A stretch of 64,000 bases of DNA, from assembly GCF_021018895.1 (NCBI RefSeq), contig NC_079380.1, forward strand, positions 5,388,236 through 5,452,235. Reading direction: 5' to 3'. Each line of letters opens with the position of its first letter. Positions within the stretch are counted from its first letter, which is position 1. The translations under genes were made by a program, and so were the position numbers. The notes under the pieces are model-generated. The model saw nothing but the letters and a program-made list of their open reading frames with translations, had not been told where the DNA came from and made no database searches. Below are positions 52,687-64,000 of the stretch, piece by piece. This stretch comes from Seriola aureovittata (taxonomy: Eukaryota > Chordata > Actinopteri > Carangiformes > Carangidae).

Positions 52687-55600
52687 AACACACACACACA
52701 CACACACACACCCCCTTCACACTCTGGATTGAAAACAAGAGCAGCACTTGGCTGCCCTCCCATCAGAATCGGACATGTTGGGAAGCTGAGTCACTCTGGG
52801 TCTGGGTCACAGTTTTCTCGCAGGGCCCAGTCAGAGCCCTGACAGTAGGCTGATGTTGTTACACAAGGCTCTCAGCTGCCAGAACAATTGACAAGCAGGA
52901 AAGGAAAGCAAAATACTGGCTCCCTCCTCCTCCTCCCCGTCTTCCAGTAACCCCACCCCACCCCCTTGACTGCTCTGTTTTGACATGTGAAGGAGGAAGT
53001 AAATTAGATTTTTCCTCCACTTGCAGCAACGTCTCTGCAGTTAATTTACAGGTACACTGTTTCCTGTCCAGCTCAGTCTTAACAATCCTTCAGTGATATT
53101 GCCTGTTGTTTGTCATGGTTTGACTTATATGGAAAATATAATGGCCATGCTGTTAGGCAAGTTTATTTATATACGGCCATTCAGACACAGGGCAATTCAA
53201 AGTTCTTTACAGAGTCATGGAAATACATTAAAAATAGGACATTAAGATGACATTAAAATAGCATTAAAAAAACAAATTTGAATAAATAAAAAAATGTGGT
53301 GAACAGAGGTTCTGTAGTGATAAAATACATTGACAACAAGCAAATGCACAAGATTAAAAAGATGTTGTGTATGTGCACAGCTGCCCATTTACAAAACAGC
53401 ACGTATGACATGTTCTGTCATGTATAACTTAAACTTTGCTGATATTTCATGGGAAATATAAATATATATTTCATATATATATATTTATACAAAATGATTA
53501 ACTCTAAACACCACTCTTAGTCTTAAAAGTTTATAACTACTTCTGAATAACATGAAAACAAGAATTCTCCACGCCACCTGTGTGTCCCTTTCAGGAACTG
53601 CTCTTAAGATTTTTTCCTGTTTCTTGTCCCCCCCCCAAGTAGCGAAATTAAATTTCTGCCCATGCAGACATCCTCGGTATATACTGGTGCTGCAGCAGCA
53701 GATCCTAAAATTGAAGTTTCATCTCTGCAGGGTCCTGGCCAGCTTCATTGTTGGACTCTTTAACCTGTATGAAGACCTGTTCTTCACATACCTGGAGATC
53801 AACCCATTGGGTAAGGAGTTTTTTTTTTTTTTTTTTTTTTTAATTAAAATCCCCAATAAAATGACAAGCTATGTCTTAACAAGCAATCATGACAGCATTT
53901 ATACTTCATCCCAACACAGACTGATAAATATGTTATCAGATTATGAAATAAGAAAGAGAACATCTAAAGGAAATTGGGGAGGAAAACATCAATAAAACAT
54001 CATCTTGAAACCAGGAGGAAGAAGTTGATTCTGCCACATTTTTAACACTGAAGGAGGACATGGGTGAATAATTCATGCACTTGCTGTTTGATGAAGGCAG
54101 CGTGTGTTTATAATGGAGTAATTGGGCACCAGTTTATGCCTCCTGGCAGCTGTTGCTGTGGATGTGATTGGGGCTGCTGAGACTGGCTCTCCCTGCTTTG
54201 ATGTCACACCACCTCCTCTCCATCTTTCCTTCCCTTCCACCTCCTGTGGGTCCAGCAGGAAGGTTGTGGGTCACCTGGACCTGATCACCATCCTCTCCAA
54301 TTTCCTCTTGATCTATTTAAAGCTTAGTGCTCTGTGCTAACACAGTGAATCTCAGTAGGTGGCTGTTTTGTAAATCTTGTTCGAGTATAGATCCTAACAT
54401 GTTTGTTTCCCCTCCTCAGTGGTCACAAAAAATGGAGTTTACGTGCTGGACATGGCAGCCAAGATTGATGCCACGGCTGACTACATCTGCAAGGCCAAGT
54501 GGGGTGACGTGGAGTTCCCTCCACCATTCGGCAGGGAGGCCTATCCTGAGGTGAGGGAGGAGGAGCCCTGCATCAGATTTCAGTCTGTCAGCAGTAAAGA
54601 GCTGGTGTTGTTGTCCGGGGGGGGGGGGGGGGGTATGCTTATAGAGTGGAATGTAAAATTGGCAAATTACCAATTTTAGAGGTAACTTAAGAATAGAAAA
54701 GAATAGATAGAAAATGTCTGTTGCAGCTCGTACTGTCCTCACTGTGGACATGATTAGGCTGTTAGTTAGCCTTTATGACTCACTGTGGAGAGGTCGCCTG
54801 AGCAGACACACGTGCATAATATCATCTCGTATAATGAAGCAATTGTGTGCCTATTTATTTATTTAGAAATGGCTCAATGTGCACGTTATCTTCCTTTTTT
54901 CTATTTTTGGCTGATGTGTGTAGGGGCTTGTTTGAAACTTGTTTGTGTACCAGACGGGCTGGTCTAATTGGGCTGCTGTGAGTCCAGAGTGGAGAGGGGT
55001 GGGGGGGTGGGGAGGCTGTGGGTGTCTTTTGATTGGGACATTTTTTACACTCAGTCACCAGCTGTGACTCTGACTGTCACAAACAACCACGGATGCACAT
55101 CACATCCACCACCAAGCTTAATATTTATTTAATATTTCCAGTGACTCTTTAACATCAGTGCGAGCACATGCAGCCAAGTGAAGTGGTGCTTGTGAAGGTC
55201 CTGCTCTGATTAAGGCTGCAGTCACACACCCAATCCACCACATCCACCCCCCAGCCACGCCTCACCTCTGCAGCGTTCATATAAGCATCCTCTCACTGAC
55301 CTTTGCTTTGACTTTTGCAGGAGGCCTACATCGCCGACCTGGACGCCAAGAGTGGTGCCAGCCTTAAACTCACCCTGCTCAACCCCCGAGGCAGGATCTG
55401 GACCATGGTGGCAGGAGGAGGTGCCTCAGTGGTGTACAGGTACCCAGCCTCAGTGCACAGAACAAGACCACACTCCATAAATCAAATCCTGAATAAATAA
55501 AACCCCAGTAGCCATGTATGAAATAATTCAATTGGATGTTTTTCTTTGTTTCTTAAATTGTCCCCAGACTTTATCCTCATTATATTGATTACACTACGCA

Positions 55601-55989
55601 TAATTGGGTTTAGCATTAGTGGAGTATGCCAGCGACGTAGCAGTGAGACTGATGGTGCAGCAGCTCAGACTCTGCTCGTTCAGCTTCCTGCTAAATTGGA
55701 TTCTTGGATGCGAGAGTCTGGAGGAATGGGCTCCGCCGTCTGTCTGGGTTGTAAAGCGTGACATGCGGACACGTCAGCCACGACTAATTATTCCCTCTGT
55801 GCACTGTTAAGTTGTTGCTGTCTGTTTACGGTGCGGTGTTAATTCATTAATATACAGAAAGAGTGCATTCTGGAGTTTAGTGCTCAGGTTCTAGCTCATT
55901 TCTCTTGAAGTTGTGTTTATTGTTGGAGCTGTAGAGACTGTCCCAACAAAGGAGATAGACGGATATCTGTTGTTGCTATAGCTTTTTCC

Positions 55990-56024
<35 letters not shown>

Positions 56025-57424
56025 CCCTCTGTAAACTTCCTCTCAGTGACACAATCTGTGACCTGGGCGGCGTCAACGAGCTGGCCAATTACGGGGAGTA
56101 TTCAGGAGCGCCGAGCGAACAGCAGACCTATGACTACGCCAAAACCATCTTGTCGCTGATGACCAGAGAGAAGCACCTCGATGGTAGGAAAACTGAAATG
56201 TCAAAACTTTCTGTGTGGACTGAGAGTAGACATTCCCCCTCCCCCCTAAAATAATGTATCAATAATTTTCCAGGAAAGGTTTTGATCATCGGCGGAAGCA
56301 TCGCAAACTTCACAAATGTTGCAGCAACATTTAAGGTACAGTATAATATGCTTTTTGTTTATTTTTGTAGCCTTATACTATCCACTCTATATCAAGTTAT
56401 TTACTGAGTATATTCTTGTCTTTACTAGGGGATTGTCAGAGCCATCAGAGACTATCAGGTGCCACTAAAGGAGCATGAGGTCACCATTTTTGTCCGCCGT
56501 GGAGGCCCCAACTACCAGGAGGGTCTCAGAGTGATGGGAGAAGTTGGTATGTTATAGATTCTTACTTTACACTGATTTATACTTTAATCTCTTAATTTTA
56601 CACTTTCAATGTCTTGAGTATGTTTTTTCTTTTTTTTAAATCTGGAAGCACCTGCAGGTTTTCACACACCACACTTAATTTTGTCCTCTCCTCAGGCAAG
56701 ACCACTGGGATCCCCATCCACGTCTTTGGCACAGAAACTCACATGACAGCCATTGTCGGCATGGCACTGGGCCACCGGCCAATCCCCAACCAGCCTCCTG
56801 TTGCCGCCCACACTGCCAACTTCCTGCTCAACTCCAGCGGCAGCACATCGGTATGACACATACTGGCTCCACGGAGACAAATAGGCTGTTGTGATGTCTT
56901 GTCGGCTCACTGTGCAGGGAATTCAGGATCGTCCAATCCACCAATAGTGCGGTGCAGTTTAGCGGCAGAGTGAGCAGGAGACTTACACGCCACAGTCTCT
57001 GTTTCACTCTTTGCTTGTCTTGTCCTTTTAGTGAACCAGATTATCAGAAGCCCAACGGCTCTTTTGTGTAAGAGCATTGCAGGGCTTTGTTGACTGCTCG
57101 CACTCAAATAGTCGTGAGACACAGTCACCCACTGTGGCTGCCTCAGGCATCCATTAAGAATGTGCAGACTTTCAGCTAAGAGTGTGTGTGTGTGCGTGTG
57201 TCTCAACATGTGCACACACACGCATATATGTGCCCATTTACTTCAGGTAGATATATTTAGAGTGTTACAGTTTTACAAAATAAAAGTCATTGTTTTTTGT
57301 ATTTCTTGCCTTTTTTTTTCTTTCCAGACTCCAGCATCCAGCAGGACTGGTTCTTTCTCTGAAAACAGAGCCAGAGTTGAGGGCTCGCCAGCCAAGAAGG
57401 TCAAATGTGGAGCTCCTATTGGTT

Positions 57425-57497
<73 letters not shown>

Positions 57498-57833
57498 CCA
57501 CTGCACTGGGAAATCTTTGTACTGTATTCTGAGGCTTGGATGTTTTCATACATGGTTCCTTTGCTGGGCAGCATAATAGGTAGAGGCCTTGTGATCACGC
57601 TTGGTCGAATCTAGGTGTTATAGCTCCCTCTCTGGACAGCAGGAGGACCCTGCAATCCAAACTTAATTAAACTGAAATTGACAGTGTTTCTATATACAAC
57701 TCCACACATACACATCTACTCTCATATATCTTAAAAATCAACATGTTTTACTATTTTTGTTGTTGTAATAATTAATAAAAGTAGGCAACTAAGCTACTGT
57801 AATCCCAGACCCCTGAAGCGTCCTGGGCTTTGG

Positions 57834-57864
<31 letters not shown>

Positions 57865-60800
57865 CATTCATTTTCAATCTCTGGAAAAAGTCACCCTGTC
57901 TTTAGCTTGTATCTGTAACAGCCTTTCTTTCCCTGTAGCCAAGGCAACTTCCCTCTTCAGCAAACACACCAAGTCCATAGTGTGGGGTATGCAGACTCGG
58001 GCTGTACAGGGGATGCTGGACTTTGACTATGTCTGCTCCAGAGAGGAGCCGTCTGTCGCAGCTATGGTCTACCCGTTCACGTAAGTTCACGTTTGTTAGC
58101 TTTTTTGTGTAGTGTCAGTGTAATGGCTGTTTATTGCACATTTAATTATACTTTCCACACGGCTGCCTTCCAGTGGAGACCATAAACAGAAGTTCTACTG
58201 GGGCCATAAAGAGATCCTCATCCCTGTGTATAAGAACATGGGTGACGCCATGAAGAAGCACCCAGACGTGGACGTGCTAATCAACTTTGCCTCTCTGCGT
58301 TCGGCCTTTGATAGCACCATGGAGACCATGCAGTACCCACAGGTAAATGCCCTCCTCTACCATTGGGAGGTAATACAATTTTTTTTTTTTAAAGTATATT
58401 TTTTTGGGCTTTTTATGCCTTTATTTGATAGTATAGTGGAGAGAGACAGGAAACGGGGAGGCAGAGAGGGGGAATGACATGCAGTAAAGGCCGTCCGATG
58501 CGGGATTCAAACCGGGGCCAACTGCAGCGAGGACTGTAGCCTCTACACATGGGGCGCCTGCTTAGACCACTATGCTACACGACACCCCGAGGTACTACAA
58601 TTTAAGTAAGGTTCTAAAGTCAACCCTTTCTGTTCCATTGCTTTCAGATTCACACCATTGCCATCATTGCTGAGGGCATCCCTGAAGCCCATACCAGGAA
58701 GATCATCAAGGCAGCAGATGAGAAGGGAGTCACAATCATTGGACCAGCAACTGTTAGTCTTGCTTCACTTTTCACAAGATGGCTCAAGATTTCCCTTTGT
58801 GTTTTCTCCTCTCACCTTTTTTTTTTTTTTTTTTTTTCCCAGGTTGGGGGAATCAAGCCGGGCTGTTTCAAAATAGGGAACACAGGAGGCATGCTGGATA
58901 ACATCCTCGCCTCCAAGCTCTATCGTCCAGGCAGCGTGGCCTATGTGTCCCGCTCAGGCGGCATGTCCAACGAACTCAACAACATCATCTCCCGTACCAC
59001 TGATGGTGTTTTTGAAGGTGTGGCCATCGGAGGCGACAGGTACGTAAATGCCTTTTATCTCCAGGATGTGAGTCTGTGTGTTTTGAATCGGTGTATAATT
59101 CTGGTCTCCTCTGCTCTGCAGATACCCGGGCTCTGTGTTTACTGACCATGTGCTGCGTTACCAAGACACTCCTGGAGTAAAAATGATTGTTGTACTGGGA
59201 GAGGTGAGGAATAAATCTACACACACACACACACACGGCTATCTGCAGCTTTAAACGGTTATCGATTTGCTACATCCAGTATCTTGTCTCTGCCGTCTGC
59301 AGATTGGAGGTACGGAGGAGTACAAGATCTGCCAGGCTATTAAACAGGGCAGGATCACAAAGCCAGTGGTGTGCTGGTGTATTGGCACCTGTGCCACCAT
59401 GTTCTCCTCAGAGGTGAGAGGGCAGATGTAATGTCGGGTACATTTCGGGCACCATTAAGTACCTGCATAGTGAGAGATTTTAAGGAATGAAGGACATTTC
59501 TGACCCATGTTGCACCCCCACCCCCACCCTCAGGTTCAGTTCGGCCATGCAGGAGCCTGTGCTAACCAGGCCTCTGAGACGGCAGTGGCTAAGAACAAGG
59601 CCCTGACAGAAGCAGGTGCCTTCGTCCCAAAGAGCTTTGATGAGCTGGGCGAGATAATCAAGTCAGTGCACAGTTACGTTCATTACTTCAGTTCATCATG
59701 CTAAGATAAAGATAAATGTTTGAGTTCTTTTCCTCCTGCACTTTTCTTCCATGCAGATCTGTTTATGACGACCTTGTTGCCAAAGGAGTCATCCAGCCAG
59801 CTGAAGAGGTGCCTCCTCCCACTGTGCCAATGGATTACTCCTGGGCACGAGTGAGTATGCGAAAGAAGTCACGTTTTTAACACCTGACCAAATCGTATTG
59901 TTTTTTAAATTGCAACAGACAGAAAACAATGAGTACATGAAATTATGTTTTTCTTTTTCCTCCTTGCCTCTGTTTTTGCCCTGCAGGAGCTTGGTCTGAT
60001 CCGTAAGCCAGCCTCTTTCATGACCAGCATCTGTGACGAGAGAGGTCAGGAGCTCATCTACGCAGGCATGCCCATCACCGAGGTCTTCAAGTCAGAAATA
60101 GGCCTGGGAGGAACTCTGGGGCTGCTCTGGTTCCAGAGGAGGTCAGCCTCTTATCCCAGCTGTTGTGAGAAACAAACTCTTGAAAAATCCTTGAAGTACA
60201 AAATCACGATGTGTTGTTTCCCCCCCACTTTGTTTTGCAGGTTGCCGAGGTATGCCTGCCAGTTCATTGAGATGTGCCTGATGGTGACTGCTGATCACGG
60301 CCCTGCTGTTTCTGGTGCCCACAACGCTATTGTGTGTGCCCGAGCCGGCAAAGATCTCATCTCCAGCCTCACCTCGGGCCTCCTCACCATTGTAAGACAC
60401 TGTTGCCTGTGATGCATGTTCTCCATTTACCTGCCTGCAAAAATCAACAGTTTTTTCCTTGTCCTCTTTTCAGGGTGATCGCTTTGGAGGGGCTCTGGAT
60501 GCTGCAGCAAAGCAGTTCAGCAAGGCATTTGACAGCGGTATGCTGCCCATGGAGTTTGTCAACAAGATGAAGAAGGATGGCAAGCTGATCATGGGCATTG
60601 GACACAGAGTCAAGTCGGTGAGTACCACAGCTCCCGAGCATGTGAGCTCCCAGCATGGAAGGCAGCAGAATGATTTTTTTACTTCAACATTTTTGTTGAA
60701 ATTTTTCATGAATCTTCAATTAAACAATACACTGCCAATGTTGCTTTAAGGCCAGAATGACCAAGTACAGGATGAGCACTAGAGATATAAATAAACTGTC

Positions 60801-61618
60801 ACCTATAGAGAAATGTGGGGTTATTTCTCTACAAAATAAAACTGACGGAAGGAAGGAAAGAAGATTTTGAAGGAACTGGAATTCTCTGTTTCTGCAGATC
60901 AACAATCCCGACATGAGAGTCCAGATCTTGAAGGACTTTGTGAAGCAGCACTTCCCCTCCACCCAGCTTCTGGACTACGCTCTAGATGTAGAGAAGATCA
61001 CCACATCCAAAGTAAGATTTGTTATTTCATCATCTCATCAATAAATAATCACAATTTTTTTTAATTGGATTATCCTCTTTTTTTTATTTTCTCCCCCTCT
61101 GTGTCTGTTTCATGGTGTTAGAAACCCAACTTGATCTTGAATGTGGACGGCTTCATTGGTGTTGCCTTTGTGGACTTGCTCAGGACCTGTGGTGGTTTTA
61201 CAAGGTAAGACAATGTCTACTTGTCATCTTCACAATGATTGATACAGTTTAACGTTTTATTATGAGTACAGCTGTCTTTTTAAATTCATCAACTCTCTTC
61301 CTCTGTGTCCATCACGCCACTGCAGGGATGAAGCTGATGAGTTTGTGGAAATCGGCGCTCTGAATGGCATCTTTGTCCTGGGACGCAGCATGGGATTCAT
61401 TGGTGAGTCATCTCTCTGTGCAGACACATGCTATAGTAATGTATGCAAGCACCTTTTTCTTTTTTTTTCTCTTTTGTTTTTACCTTGTATGTCAATCAAT
61501 CCTTCCCGTCTCTGTCTCCTCAGGACACTACCTGGACCAGAAGAGGCTGAAGCAGGGTCTGTATCGCCACCCGTGGGATGACATCTCCTATGTTCTCCCT
61601 GAACACATGTCCATGTAA
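47100..61618 (+). CDS. acly: ATP-citrate synthase (ATP-citrate lyase)
   Basis: Twenty-seven coding exons: 47100-47258, 49070-49192, 51190-51252, 51378-51568, 53731-53810, 54420-54550, 55321-55439, 56047-56183, 56274-56335, 56429-56546, 56696-56850, 57328-57421, 57939-58080, 58174-58342, 58648-58752, 58843-59039, 59122-59203, 59303-59413, 59534-59661, 59757-59850, 59987-60141, 60241-60391, 60474-60617, 60898-61011, 61122-61204, 61326-61402 and 61524-61618. They keep frame and give 1092 aa (human 1101). The cytosolic enzyme cleaves citrate with ATP and CoA to acetyl-CoA and oxaloacetate, feeding lipid synthesis and histone acetylation. Visible are the ATP-grasp/CoA-ligase half ([33 protein letters not shown]), the phosphohistidine loop [10 protein letters not shown] with H751, the citrate-synthase-like C-terminus ([22 protein letters not shown]) and the end PEHMSM. 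RTGS455 matches the AKT/PKA site. The human SVPSPRSLQ-type alternative segment is not present. Confidence 0.98.
47463..47590. mobile_element. Penelope-like repeat fragment with degenerate hammerhead-like core
   Basis: In acly intron 1, CTGAGGA (47521-47527) is followed by a small stem GACC/GGTC around a 7-nt loop and then GAAAC (47544-47548). This is the hammerhead box order with one core change. A TGACGTCA palindrome lies 50 bp upstream. Element ends are not identified. Confidence 0.35.
52584..52715. repeat. Poly(C)-(CA)n compound microsatellite
   Basis: A run of about 25 C is followed by some 95 bp of CA with scattered interruptions, in acly intron 4. Confidence 0.95.
53155..53300. repeat. 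Dispersed repeat tail
   Basis: The sequence around TTTATTTATATACGGCCATTCAGACACAGGGCAATTC and AAGTTCTTTACAGAG, followed by an A-rich tail with ATTAAAA units, is a familiar teleost retroelement tail. The family is not determined. It is in acly intron 4. Confidence 0.5.
55995..56023. repeat. (GT)n microsatellite in acly intron 7
   Basis: About 14 GT units end some 20 bp before the acceptor of the exon starting at 56047, so it lies in the branch-point/polypyrimidine region. Confidence 0.9.
57430..57498. repeat. (CA)n directly after an acly 5' splice site
   Basis: About 34 CA units with one CC interruption begin 8 bp downstream of the acly exon 12 donor (57421|GTTAGA). Confidence 0.95.
58367..58602 (-). 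mobile_element. tRNA-derived SINE with target duplication
   Basis: On the - strand a tRNA-like head contains a box A-like TAGCATAGTGG and box B-like GGTTTGAATCCC. It is followed by a conserved body (TGCATGTCATTCCCCC) and a tail ending in a T/A run. Flanking copies GAGGTAATACAATT (58367-58380) and GAGGTACTACAATT (58589-58602) match at 13 of 14 bases, a good target-site duplication. It lies in acly intron 14 and resembles fish V-SINE/HE1-type elements. Confidence 0.75.
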
Positions 61619-63130
61619 CCAGAGGGTCTAAACCTACTGTCCCCCACACTGTGACCCATCACCTCGAAGCAGTGGCATAATATAGGGAAGATGTTACTAC
61701 TAATATATAGCTGTAAATGGCAAATATTGGAAAAAGAAGAATTTAATGTTTTTAATTTTGGAAACCTGTTAGTGCTGCATCTGTGTAAATAATAGTAAAG
61801 CCTGCTAAACTGTGAAGCTCCAGTCACACAGAGTCAGGGTCTGACTGTGTGTTAGGGAGAGTTAATGATGAATCAGGTGGGAGGTAGTGGATTATTCACC
61901 TGTCGACCACCACCACTATAACTCTGATGGCTACAACAGTGAAGTGCTGTTATTTACGCCCAGATATTACATTGTTGTATTAACCTAGCATGTGTGTCTA
62001 TCCCGTCTCTGTGCAGCTCTCTTCATTGTGCCATTTCAAAATCACGAGCTTGCTACAAGGGGTGAACATGTTGTGCAGTCATGCCAATAATATGAGAACA
62101 TACTGTAGATCAGAGCTTTATTTATGTATAGATGTGTTCATGGTGAAAACGAAATGGTTATAGTTTTTGATTTTCTGTAATGTTTTTTGACAACAGTGAA
62201 ACAGCAGTCTGCTTACTGTGGCGAACGGGACCACCTCATGAGTCATTCCTGGCAGGTGCTGCCATTTGCTGTCTGCAGGAAATGTTCTCTCTCAGCTGGT
62301 GCATAACGTGGGAGTATTTCCTACGAGGTTTTAAATGGAAGTTGAGAGTTCTTAAATCATAAGAGTGGAAAATAAATATGTAATTGCAATGTTTTTTTTC
62401 TTTCCCGAGCATTTTAAGTGGATTATGGTATTTTGCCTCAGATCCCAAAATGCAGTTCAGTTATAATCCCATCTTCTTATTCAGTTTTTGTTTTTTAAAT
62501 ACATGCACTAATCCATTACAATAAGCTTACTTGTTGTTAGAATATTTTTGTGACAGCCTAATATGGCAGTTAAATGGCATTATATATTTTTACATGATTA
62601 ATATGTTAGTCTTCATAGATGTCTTCATATTCTTTTAATAATTGAGATTTTTTCCATCACATTGTTTCATTTCTGTGTTAGAAGTTCAACACTGGACTTT
62701 GAATGACCTTTAAAATCCCGCTCTATTACACACTGACTGTTTCTGTTTAACGAAAACATTTAATGTGACACAGACGATGTACAGGTCTCACCTTAGAGAA
62801 TTTGACACTCCTTCCAGATCACTACCAATTTCATTAGACTTAGGTGCAGGACAGAACTCTCTTCTGTAATCCTGGCTGACATTCGATAATGTTAAACATT
62901 TTCCAAATGTTTATGTGGTCCAAAAGAAAGTATGTGGCAGCCATGACCAGTGTCATCTTCTCTGTAAATGTTGCAAAAATTGTAGAAAAATTCTGTGGAC
63001 AACCTCACCAGTGTTGTCACAATGTTTTTGTTTTTAACTGTTTCAGTGTGAACTGGATGTGCCTCTGTACTGATTTGTTGTATGTTGACAACTGTGTAAT
63101 TGAGTACAATAAAATGTAATTGATGTAATG
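61619..63130 (+). other. acly: acly 3'UTR
   Basis: No coding frame follows the acly stop. AATAAA at 62371-62376 and, more convincingly, at 63108-63113 (ACAATAAAATG) suggest alternative 3' ends, with a maximum 3'UTR of about 1.5 kb. Confidence 0.65.
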
Positions 63131-63780
63131 TAATAATGTGGTATGATTTCATTCTGGTCTTGCATGTGTATGTGTGTGTGTGTGTGTGTGTGTGCAGTGT
63201 TGAATTTTGAAATATTTATACTTAACCTCTTTCTGGATTCAATGTTGAATAGTTAATTTGGTAACTGAATGCATGTGCAGGGTTAAGGTGGCATTGAGCT
63301 TCTTCCTACATTTAAGGACTTTGAAATCTTTTATATTGATGTCCTTATCTGAACCTTTTGAGGTAAACAATTCTGTTTTTTTGCTTCATACATATTTTGT
63401 GTGTTAAGTGTTAAATCTGGAACTATACAGGACTATGCCTCATGACTTGTGATTCACAGGTGTAACTAATAACATTTTAATTATGTTTTTTTCATGTAGG
63501 TGTGTTAGTGGCAGAATCATGCTATTGTGCATGTGTCTGAATGACATATTTTAGTGGCACACCTAATTACACAGCCATTATTGTTCAACGGTGGCTGTGC
63601 TTTTCCTGCTATTAATCTGGAATAGAACATCAAAATAGGGTAAAATGGTCTGATTTAAATGATTAAAATGATATCAACTGTAAATATACTGAACATAAAG
63701 GTATGAGGCTGGGATGAGTGTGTTGAAATTCTCTAAGCCTGTATGGCTAACTATGTCAGTACAAGTTTGTCTACATGTGC
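63131..63780. other. Intergenic, nothing recognised
   Basis: AT-rich, with a short (TG)n tract at about 63170-63194. No coding signal on either strand. Confidence 0.6.
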
Positions 63781-63789
63781 AGGTCTCAG

Positions 63790-63960
63790 CAGTGAGTTCG
63801 GGAACGGCGGCTCACGTCAACGACGCGGTTACGCCTTTCACCCACTGCGCATGTCAGAGATTCTGTCTGTGTTTACCAAGCTGAAGTTAGTTGCTCATTC
63901 GTAGTTTCCTGACGCTTCCGTTACCGACTCCAAAAACGGTGCTTTTTTGCCTATCTATGA
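63790..63960. promoter_or_regulatory. Candidate promoter of the next gene
   Basis: Composition changes abruptly to CpG-containing sequence (AACGGCGGCTCACGTCAACGACGCGG near 63810). There is an NRF1-like TGCGCATG (63846-63853) and an inverted CCAAT (ATTGG, 63960-63964), with no TATA. The gene itself lies outside the window. Confidence 0.35.
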
Positions 63961-64000
63961 TTGGTAGCCTATGTAAAATAATACTTTAGTCATCTTGAAT

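Noticed and set aside
52490..52853. Several frames across poly(C)-(CA)n
   Set aside because: They are artefacts of simple repeats within acly intron 4.
58395..58590. tRNA gene on the - strand
   Set aside because: The A/B boxes belong to a SINE head; the cloverleaf is not intact and target duplications flank the element.

Overview
This window is vertebrate nuclear DNA, almost certainly from a ray-finned (teleost) fish. The genes have many short exons with GT-AG introns, (CA)n microsatellites are abundant, and there are fish-type repeats: a tRNA-derived SINE, an L2/Rex-like LINE fragment, a Penelope-type foldback and short TIR elements. The CNPase gene has the long acidic N-terminal region known from fish RICH proteins. 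I see no prokaryotic-style operons, CRISPR arrays or functional tRNA/rRNA genes.

Layout, left to right. (1) znf385c, + strand, 5'-truncated at the window edge: coding exons 67-11714, then a long 3'UTR to about 14.5-14.7 kb. (2) A repeat-rich intergenic block, about 14.8-20.6 kb: a 125-bp GT microsatellite, a nested foldback carrying a hammerhead-ribozyme motif, and a decayed LINE on the - strand. (3) nkiras2 (kappaB-Ras2), - strand, three coding exons 24267-22286, sharing a short divergent promoter with (4) dnajc7, + strand, 14 coding exons 24802-30689. (5) odad4/ttc25, + strand, 11 exons 32334-35378. (6) cnp (RICH-type CNPase), + strand, coding 38745-41241 with a noncoding first exon near 37 kb. 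(7) An unassigned two-exon small ORF or acly leader region near 44.1-44.5 kb. (8) acly (ATP-citrate lyase), + strand, 27 coding exons 47100-61618, with 3'UTR to about 63.1 kb. The last 200 bp look like the CpG-containing promoter of a further gene.

I assembled the exons by hand from open frames, splice sites and remembered family sequence. The summed lengths (nkiras2 192 aa, dnajc7 493 aa, odad4 483 aa, cnp 729 aa, acly 1092 aa) keep frame throughout and are close to known family sizes, except where noted for odad4 and cnp. The genes do not form a pathway. They are a conserved synteny block equivalent to human 17q21.2 (ZNF385C-NKIRAS2-DNAJC7-CNP-ODAD4-ACLY). Compared with the human arrangement as I recall it, the cnp-odad4 pair appears inverted here.

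I found no new multi-gene system; the genes are ordinary conserved vertebrate genes. The items most worth a second look are noncoding: the hammerhead motif inside the nested foldback at 18.73-18.96 kb, a 21-bp near-perfect hairpin at 36.13 kb, an overlapping STAT/kappaB-like site just upstream of the regeneration-associated cnp gene, and the small unassigned ORF between cnp and acly.
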